From: Flavobacteriales bacterium
Lineage (GTDB): Bacteria > Bacteroidota > Bacteroidia > Flavobacteriales > BACL11
Length of the DNA stretch: 7,481 nt
Direction: 5' to 3'
NCBI GenBank assembly: GCA_018664745.1
Contig: JABJNS010000151.1
Span: 1-7,481, forward strand
The notes under the pieces were generated by a model that was given only the letters and a program-made list of their open reading frames with translations, was not told where the DNA came from and did no database searches. Shown here one piece after another: positions 6,585-7,481 of the stretch (its first letter is position 1; every line of letters starts with the position of its first letter). Made by a program: the position numbers and the translations under genes.

Positions 6585-7226
6585 GAACTATTAACAATTT
6601 TATTATCAGGAGGAATGGAGTTTTTAGGAACACCAATTTTTGATGCAGAAGATTTTTGGAAACTGATTACTAAAACAGTATTTAACCTTGTAGTTATTAC
6701 TGCAATTATCCGATATATTTATTATCCTGTAACTAAAAATAAGGATTATTTATTTACTTATTTTTTGATTAGTTTATCGGTATTTTTGCTCTGTGTACTG
6801 CTGGATAGTGTAAAGCTACAATTAGGTTTTGCATTGGGGCTTTTCGCTATTTTTGGTATTATTCGTTACCGTACCGACCCTATTCCTATTAAGGAAATGA
6901 CTTACCTGTTTTTGGTAATTGGTATCTCGGTAGTGAATGCTTTGGCAAACAAAAAAATTAGTCATGCTGAGCTAGTATTTGCAAATATGATGATCGTATT
7001 TGTTACTTTCGGAATGGAGCGTATTTGGCTGTTGAAAGGCGAGTCTCGTAAGAATGTAATTTATGAAAAAATTGACTTAATTGTTCCTGAAAGAAGAGAA
7101 GAGTTATTAGCGGATTTAAAAGAAAGAACTGGAATTGATATCATTAGAGTGGAGGTAAGAAAAATTGACTTCTTGAAAGATACTGCTAACTTGCGTATTT
7201 TCTATTATGAGAATAATTCAAAATAG
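6582..7226 (+). CDS. DUF4956 family inner-membrane protein
   Basis: This 214-residue integral membrane protein has about five hydrophobic segments (approximately 28-48, 56-74, 80-94, 106-121, 130-145), followed by a soluble tail. The GFALGLFAIFGIIRYRTDPI stretch at 82-101 is the family signature of DUF4956 (small-residue helix ending in RYRT). The C-terminal part (about 158-210: IDLIVPE, a helix ELLADLKERTG, then IIRVEVRKIDF and ANLRIFYY) looks like a beta-alpha-beta-beta ferredoxin-like fold, as in MgtC-type proteins. The biochemical function of the family is not established, as far as I know. The ATG follows the VTC stop codon with no spacer, in the same frame, and the pair is often found together. 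A channel or membrane partner for the VTC polymerase is a reasonable inference. The 3' end overlaps the next gene by 20 nt. Confidence 0.87.
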   Translation: MELLTILLSGGMEFLGTPIFDAEDFWKLITKTVFNLVVITAIIRYIYYPVTKNKDYLFTYFLISLSVFLLCVLLDSVKLQLGFALGLFAIFGIIRYRTDPIPIKEMTYLFLVIGISVVNALANKKISHAELVFANMMIVFVTFGMERIWLLKGESRKNVIYEKIDLIVPERREELLADLKERTGIDIIRVEVRKIDFLKDTANLRIFYYENNSK

Positions 7227-7481
7227 TATATTCCTTTTATTATTTTGCTCCTTATCGGCTTTTGCTCAGGAGAATGATTTCCAGTCTTGGTATTCAGTTT
7301 CTCTGAACAAGAAAATCATAAAAAAAACAAATCTTGCTGTAAAAACAGGTTTGCGTTTAAGAGAAAACTCAAGCTTGTATGCTAAGCAATTTACGGATGT
7401 AAAAATCAAGCGTAAGTACAATAAGCGTATTTCTTATGCTGTGGGGTATCGTTATATCAATAGGTGGGATATTGCTTTGAA
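7207..7481 (+). CDS. DUF2490 family protein, likely outer-membrane beta-barrel (3' end missing)
   Basis: The frame is open from the ATG at 7207 to the right edge, giving 91 visible codons. A signal peptide is clear: MRIIQNS, a hydrophobic run LLLFCSL, then SAFA followed by Gln21 as the probable cleavage site. This supports the ATG even though it lies 20 nt inside the upstream gene. The mature start (FQSWYSVSLNKKIIKKTNL, then TGLRLREN, DVKIKRKYNKRIS and VGYRYIN) shows alternating short beta strands with a W near the N-terminus, LR at the second strand and a late YRY. This is the pattern of DUF2490 proteins, which are periplasmic or outer-membrane barrel-like proteins of unknown role and about 220-250 residues long. 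The overlap with the DUF4956 gene indicates translational coupling in the same operon. The family call rests on the first third only. Confidence 0.75.
   Translation, partial: MRIIQNSIFLLLFCSLSAFAQENDFQSWYSVSLNKKIIKKTNLAVKTGLRLRENSSLYAKQFTDVKIKRKYNKRISYAVGYRYINRWDIAL

Overview
The window looks like a chromosomal segment of an AT-rich Bacteroidota bacterium, probably from the Flavobacteriales or a nearby lineage. The reasons are three large secreted proteins that each end in a type A C-terminal sorting domain of the type IX secretion system (T9SS; Y/F-P-N-P motif near the start of the domain and a short basic/hydrophobic tail), lipoprotein and domain families common in that phylum, and the absence of clear Shine-Dalgarno sequences before the genes. 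The placement rests on domain content only. All genes are on the + strand, and I see no RNA gene, mobile element or CRISPR array.

Left block (1-3114): the 3' part of a CotH-kinase/lamin-tail/T9SS-sorting protein enters from the left edge, then after 1 nt comes a secreted seven-bladed beta-propeller of the Reg_prop (two-component-regulator propeller) type, also with a T9SS sorting domain. An 84-nt gap (3115-3198) is the only real intergenic space and may carry a weak promoter.

Right block (3199-7481): a second, complete CotH-kinase/lamin-tail/T9SS paralogue (738 aa), a small lipoprotein with a transthyretin/carboxypeptidase-regulatory-like beta-sandwich, a VTC-domain protein (triphosphate-tunnel fold, the polyphosphate polymerase type of yeast Vtc4), a DUF4956 membrane protein with about five membrane segments, and the 5' end of a DUF2490 outer-membrane beta-barrel-like protein that runs off the right edge. 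Gene spacing is 2 nt, 0 nt, 0 nt and a 20-nt overlap, so this is almost certainly one operon.

How the parts may work together (inference): VTC plus DUF4956 resembles a two-gene version of the eukaryotic VTC complex, which couples polyphosphate synthesis to passage through a membrane channel. The DUF2490 barrel, the lipoprotein and the T9SS-delivered CotH kinase-like and propeller proteins would act in the outer membrane or at the cell surface. This suggests an envelope-spanning system linking polyphosphate or phosphorylation chemistry to the cell surface. The co-occurrence of CotH, VTC and DUF4956 genes recurs in annotated bacterial genomes, but I know of no established function for the set.
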